64,000 nt of DNA from positions 1,054,001 to 1,118,000 of the forward strand of contig NZ_PTJC01000005.1 in NCBI RefSeq assembly GCF_002934605.1, written 5' to 3'. A program made the translations under genes and the position numbers. Every line of letters starts with the position of its first letter. Position 1 is the stretch's first letter. Shown piece after piece: positions 60,506 through 64,000 of this stretch. The DNA is from Neolewinella xylanilytica (lineage in GTDB: Bacteria; Bacteroidota; Bacteroidia; Chitinophagales; Saprospiraceae). The notes below the pieces were generated by a model that had not been told where the DNA came from, did no database searches, and saw nothing but the letters and a program-made list of their open reading frames with translations.

Positions 60506-61534
60506 TTACAACACCGGCACCCGCTCGATAATTTCCAGCTGTAATACGACGTCGTCCAGCGGTACGGCCGGCGCGGCACCCCGGGTGATGACCTGGTGCA
60601 TATTGTCGAAAAGCCCCATCCAGTGGCCGGCGTGGGTTTGTACCGGTCCGCGGACGGTGAGACCGTTGACCTCGGTGTGCAGCAACCCATGCTGCTCGGC
60701 GGGCTCTTCCCCGAAGCGGTCGTGACCGGGTGGGATACCGGCCTTGAGCTGGTCTTCCTGGACGTCGATCCCGTACTTGACGAAGCTGCCCCGTTTACCG
60801 TGGAGGGTATAGCGGGGCGTGGGTTCCCGTACCAGGAGGCTGCAGGAAAGGTGGACGCGCATCGGGCCGGCATAAGTGAGCTGTATATCGAAGGCGTCCG
60901 GAATACTGGAATGTTCCCGCTGGGTCCAGGTGGCGCCGCTGACGTCGTCGGGCCGGCCGAAGAGCACGATCGCCTGGTCGATGATGTGGGCCCCGAGGTC
61001 GTAGAGCATGCCGGCCGCGGCACCCGGCTTTTCCTTCCAGGGTTTGGCGTTGGGTTCGGGTTTCCAGCGGTCGTAGCGGGCTTCGTAATTGACCAGTTCT
61101 CCCAGCGCTCCGCCGCCGATCACCTGACGTACGGTCAGAAAGTCGCTGTCCCAGCGGCGATTCTGGAATACGAACAGGTGAAGGTCCCTGCTAGCGGCCA
61201 GGTCGCGCAGTTCCCGTAGCTGGGCGGCGGTGGCGCAGGCCGGTTTGTCGACGAGCACGTGCTTGCCGGCTTCCAGGGCGGCCCGGGCGATTTCGTAGTG
61301 GGTGGCGTTCGGCGTGGCGATGCTGACCAGGTCGATGGAGGCATCGGCTAGCACCGTGTCCGCATCCGGGGTAGGCTCCAGGCCCGGAAATTCTTCGGCT
61401 AGCTGCTCGGCGCGGCTGGTGACCACCCGCTTGACGGTGAAGCCGGGGTGGGCGCGGTAGAAGGGAGCCTGCAGGTAGCGGCCGGAGAGGCCGAAGCCGA
61501 TGAGGCCTACGTTGAGTTGAGCGGAAGTGGACAT
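60506..61534 (-). CDS. Gfo/Idh/MocA-family oxidoreductase
   Basis: The 342 aa product is an NAD(P)-dependent sugar or polyol oxidoreductase. The Rossmann motif is NVGLIGFGLSGRYLQAPFYR, and the HVLVDKPACATAAQL segment contains the Lys-Pro of the family EKP motif. The C-terminal half has the GAAAGMLYDLGAHIIDQAIV sequence with the catalytic-region His. The start at 61534 (MSTSAQLNVGLIG) is preferred to a Met 17 codons upstream. Substrate unknown; cytoplasmic. Confidence 0.93.
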   Translation of the reverse strand: MSTSAQLNVGLIGFGLSGRYLQAPFYRAHPGFTVKRVVTSRAEQLAEEFPGLEPTPDADTVLADASIDLVSIATPNATHYEIARAALEAGKHVLVDKPACATAAQLRELRDLAASRDLHLFVFQNRRWDSDFLTVRQVIGGGALGELVNYEARYDRWKPEPNAKPWKEKPGAAAGMLYDLGAHIIDQAIVLFGRPDDVSGATWTQREHSSIPDAFDIQLTYAGPMRVHLSCSLLVREPTPRYTLHGKRGSFVKYGIDVQEDQLKAGIPPGHDRFGEEPAEQHGLLHTEVNGLTVRGPVQTHAGHWMGLFDNMHQVITRGAAPAVPLDDVVLQLEIIERVPVL

Positions 61535-61674
61535 GGGGCTGAATATACGGTCGTCCGGCGTGGATCGTCGTGCGGAGGCATCCATCCCCTAAACCGCCGG
61601 CCCGGTTCGAGCGTGCGCACCGTGTTGACGGCAGTATCGCGGCCGGAGTACCCGCCGGTACCTTACATTGCTCC

Positions 61675-62409
61675 ATGCCGTGGTTGTCCCTGCTCTCCAT
61701 CCTTTTCCTGCTTGCCGTCCACCTTTCGGTCGGCTATTTGCGACTGTCCCGCATCCCCCGAAGCCGGTGGTTGTCGTTGGCGGGTGGCATATCGGTGACC
61801 TACATTTTCCTCCACGTGCTGCCCGAGTTCGCGGTGTATCAGGACGTGCTGGCGGAGAGTACCCGGCTCAAGTGGATGGCCGACCTGGAGCACCATATCT
61901 ACAGTTTCGCCCTGCTGGGGCTGGTCGCCTTCTACGCCATGGAGCGGGCGGCCAAGCGGGCCCGGGACACCCACCGCGATCCGGAAGGCGACCACGACCG
62001 GCACGGCGTTCGCATTTTTTGGGTCCACATCGCTTCCTTTGTCCTCTACAACGGCATCATCGGCTACCTGATCGTTTGGCGGGAAGACCAGACTACGCTG
62101 GGCTTGCTCTATTACGTCGTCGCGATGGCGTTCCACTTCATCGTAACCGACTACGCCCTGTACGACCATTACCAGGAATTGTACCGGACCAGGGGGCGGT
62201 GGCTGGTGGTCACGGCCCTCGTAGTGGGATGGGTGTTGGGCCTGGTGGTGGAGATTCCGGAAGTATTCATCGGCATGATCTTCTCCTTCCTGGCCGGGGG
62301 GGTGATCATGAACGTCCTGAAGGAAGAACTACCCGGGGAGCGGCAGAGCAACATTCGGGCCTTCGTGGTGGGAGTGATAGCCTATGCGCTGTTGCTATTG
62401 GCTACCTGA
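61675..62409 (+). CDS. ZIP-like multi-pass membrane protein
   Basis: The 244 aa product (start at 61675) has about seven hydrophobic segments. The VTYIFLHVLPEF and FHFIVTDYALYDHY segments place His, Glu and Asp within membrane helices, recalling ZIP-type metal transporters, and a His/Asp-rich loop (DPEGDHDRHGVR) lies between helices as in many ZIPs. The similarity is loose and the transport role is a guess. Confidence 0.6.
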   Translation: MPWLSLLSILFLLAVHLSVGYLRLSRIPRSRWLSLAGGISVTYIFLHVLPEFAVYQDVLAESTRLKWMADLEHHIYSFALLGLVAFYAMERAAKRARDTHRDPEGDHDRHGVRIFWVHIASFVLYNGIIGYLIVWREDQTTLGLLYYVVAMAFHFIVTDYALYDHYQELYRTRGRWLVVTALVVGWVLGLVVEIPEVFIGMIFSFLAGGVIMNVLKEELPGERQSNIRAFVVGVIAYALLLLAT

Positions 62410-62519
62410 TTGCGGCTTCGAGTGCATTGTCGACGTTCAGGCGCCATTTGGCTCCCGCGCTCCGGCGCGATAGATATAAGAAAATTCCTACATTCAGCCC
62501 ATAAACAGCTTTATCGATC

Positions 62520-63434
62520 ATGACCGACCGTAGAAAATTCCTCCGCCAATCCGCCAAGTACGGTGCCGCTTCCCTCCTGTTGCCCGCCTGGGCCTGCGGC
62601 TCGGGTGGTGAAAGCCCGGAAGCCGGCGCCGAGACAACCCAAACGGAAGCGGAAACCGCCGGTGGAACCCTCGATGCTTTCGGTATCCAGCTGTACACCG
62701 TGCGCGACGTCCTGCCCCAGGACCCGAAGGGAACGCTGCGCAAGCTGGCCGACTACGGCTACAAGCAAGTCGAAGGATACGAAGGCGCCCAGGGCATGTT
62801 CTGGGGCATGGAGCACACCGAATTCAAGGACTACCTCGACGAGCTGGGACTCACCATGGTGTCCAGCCACTGCAACATCGACGAAAACTTCGAGGAAAAA
62901 GCCCGGCAGGCCGCCGAGATCGGCATGGAGTACCTGATCTGCCCCCACATCGGAGCCCAGGACAGCAAGGAAGCCTGGCAGGCCGTGGTCGACAAGTTCA
63001 ACCAGCGCGGACAAACCTGCGCCGACAACGGGATCCGCTTCGCCTACCACAACCACGGCTACAGCTTCGAGAACGTCTACGGTATCGTTCCCCAGGATTT
63101 CATGATGGAAAACACCAACGATAGCGTCGACTACGAGATGGACATTTACTGGGTAGTGACCGCCGGGGCCGACCCCATCGCGTACCTGAACAAGTACCCC
63201 GATAAGTGGAAGCTCTGCCACGTGAAGGACCGGATGACCGATGCCGCCGCGGACGAGGCGGATGCCTCCACCGACCTGGGCACGGGGTCGATCGATTACG
63301 GCGAGATTCTGGCCGTCGCCCAGGATCACGGCATGGAATACTACATCGTCGAACAGGAGCGCTACGACAACTCCACCCCGATGGAAAGCGCCGAGGTTGA
63401 CGCCCGCTATCTGCAACAACTTCGCTTCGGATAG
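62520..63434 (+). CDS. Exported sugar phosphate isomerase/epimerase-like protein
   Basis: The 304 aa product has an N-terminal MTDRRKFLRQSAKYGAASLL followed by ACGSGGE: a twin-arginine-like or lipoprotein-type signal, so it acts outside the cytoplasm. The rest is an AP endonuclease family 2 TIM barrel (FGIQLYTVRDVLPQDPKGTL, FAYHNHGYSF, YYIVEQERYDN) with likely metal-binding His and Glu residues. Such exported proteins are common in Bacteroidota and probably act on sugars or inositols. Confidence 0.88.
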   Translation: MTDRRKFLRQSAKYGAASLLLPAWACGSGGESPEAGAETTQTEAETAGGTLDAFGIQLYTVRDVLPQDPKGTLRKLADYGYKQVEGYEGAQGMFWGMEHTEFKDYLDELGLTMVSSHCNIDENFEEKARQAAEIGMEYLICPHIGAQDSKEAWQAVVDKFNQRGQTCADNGIRFAYHNHGYSFENVYGIVPQDFMMENTNDSVDYEMDIYWVVTAGADPIAYLNKYPDKWKLCHVKDRMTDAAADEADASTDLGTGSIDYGEILAVAQDHGMEYYIVEQERYDNSTPMESAEVDARYLQQLRFG

Positions 63435-63453
63435 CCGCCGGAGCCCCTGACTA

Positions 63454-64000
63454 CTAGTCTTCGCCGTACTTCGAATACAAGGAATCCGGATCGCTGACCG
63501 CGGTATAGAACAGTACGCGGGTCCCCTTATTCTCCTCGCTTTCGATCCATACTTCGCCTTCGTGGAAACGGATGATCCGCTTGACGAGCGCCAGTCCGAT
63601 ACCGGTGCCCTCGATGTTTTCCACGTTGGTTGAGCGGGTGAACAGGTTGAACATCCGCGATTGTTGTTCGCGGGGAATGCCGATGCCATTGTCTTCCACG
63701 TAGAATACGGGGTGCTGCCGCCGGTACTCGCCGGTCCAACCCACTTGCACCCGGCGCCCGCACTTAGTAGCGGCGCTGTACTTGAACGCGTTAGATAAAA
63801 GGTTCGTGAAGACCATCAAAAGGTAGTTCCGGTCGCCGAAAATGTCGGGCATGTCGGGTTGGACCTCGCAGTGGAGAAACTTCGCGCTACCGTCGGCCAT
63901 GTTGGCGATCGATTCCGCGACCAGGCGGGATACGGTCAGGCGATTGACCAGAATTTTGGTTCGCTCGATGCGGCTCAGGGCGAGGATCTCGCGGATGAAG
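63454..64000 (-). CDS. Sensor histidine kinase, C-terminal part (cut by window end)
   Basis: The frame is open to the end of the window, giving the last 181 residues. The part beyond the first internal Met shows FIREILALSRIERTKILVN, consistent with the end of a HisKA dimerisation region. The ATPase domain is complete: N-box VFTNLLSNAFKYS, G1 EDNGIGIP, F-box FNLFTR and G2 GTGIGLALVKRI. It phosphorylates a partner response regulator; the sensing domain and partner are outside the window. Confidence 0.93.
   Translation of the reverse strand, partial: FIREILALSRIERTKILVNRLTVSRLVAESIANMADGSAKFLHCEVQPDMPDIFGDRNYLLMVFTNLLSNAFKYSAATKCGRRVQVGWTGEYRRQHPVFYVEDNGIGIPREQQSRMFNLFTRSTNVENIEGTGIGLALVKRIIRFHEGEVWIESEENKGTRVLFYTAVSDPDSLYSKYGED

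Overview
The window comes from a GC-rich member of the Bacteroidota, most likely a Saprospiria/Lewinella-like organism. This is inferred from two secreted proteins with type IX secretion (T9SS) C-terminal sorting domains, a contractile injection locus laid out as in Bacteroidota, a CinA/Era/acyl-CoA dehydrogenase/E2 background of Bacteroidota type, and a REP-associated transposase. No rRNA, tRNA or CRISPR array was seen.

Bases 1-9,500 are an accessory region. It holds a small tyrosine recombinase, AT-rich cargo (a DUF2251-like gene, a frameshifted toxin-tip-like gene and a candidate immunity gene), one intact IS3-family element, relics of further IS3, IS5/IS1182-like and possibly IS21-like elements, a fragment of a Fis-type regulator, a secreted serine hydrolase with its AraC regulator, and a DUF3024 gene. 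A roughly 51 bp imperfect direct repeat occurs at 4.64 and 9.45 kb, with a partial third copy at 8.36 kb.

Bases 9,650-31,000 are mostly housekeeping or envelope genes: an ACT-domain protein, methyltransferases, a secreted glucuronoyl-esterase-like enzyme with Ig-like, CBM9-like and T9SS domains, a glycosyltransferase, a ferredoxin-cyclase fusion, acyl-CoA dehydrogenase, a CotH-like secreted protein, a lipoprotein, a lipoyl E2 acyltransferase, a RAYT transposase between two arrays of 107 bp REP-type repeats, CinA with a very long basic repetitive tail, and Era. Several spacers carry short tandem or dispersed repeats.

Bases 31,026-58,909 (minus strand) are one 28 kb operon for a contractile injection system of the eCIS/T6SSiv type. 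In transcription order it reads: DUF4255 (Afp16-like), a 253 aa unknown, two sheath proteins, two tube proteins, a 59 aa DUF5908-like protein, a LysM tube/spike adaptor, a VgrG-like spike, PAAR tip, gp25, Afp11-like and Afp12-like baseplate proteins, a 1339 aa candidate fibre, a tape-measure protein, a 1429 aa candidate cargo toxin, a 185 aa unknown and an AAA+ ATPase. Most junctions overlap or are a few bases apart. The candidate toxin ends in a segment resembling a His-Me-finger DNA/RNA nuclease motif. A LuxR-type regulator with a degenerate receiver lies just upstream of the operon.

Bases 59,500-64,000 hold a membrane protein, a Gfo/Idh/MocA oxidoreductase, a ZIP-like membrane protein, an exported sugar isomerase-like protein and the C-terminal part of a histidine kinase cut by the window edge. 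All identifications come from reading the sequence; no database search was run.
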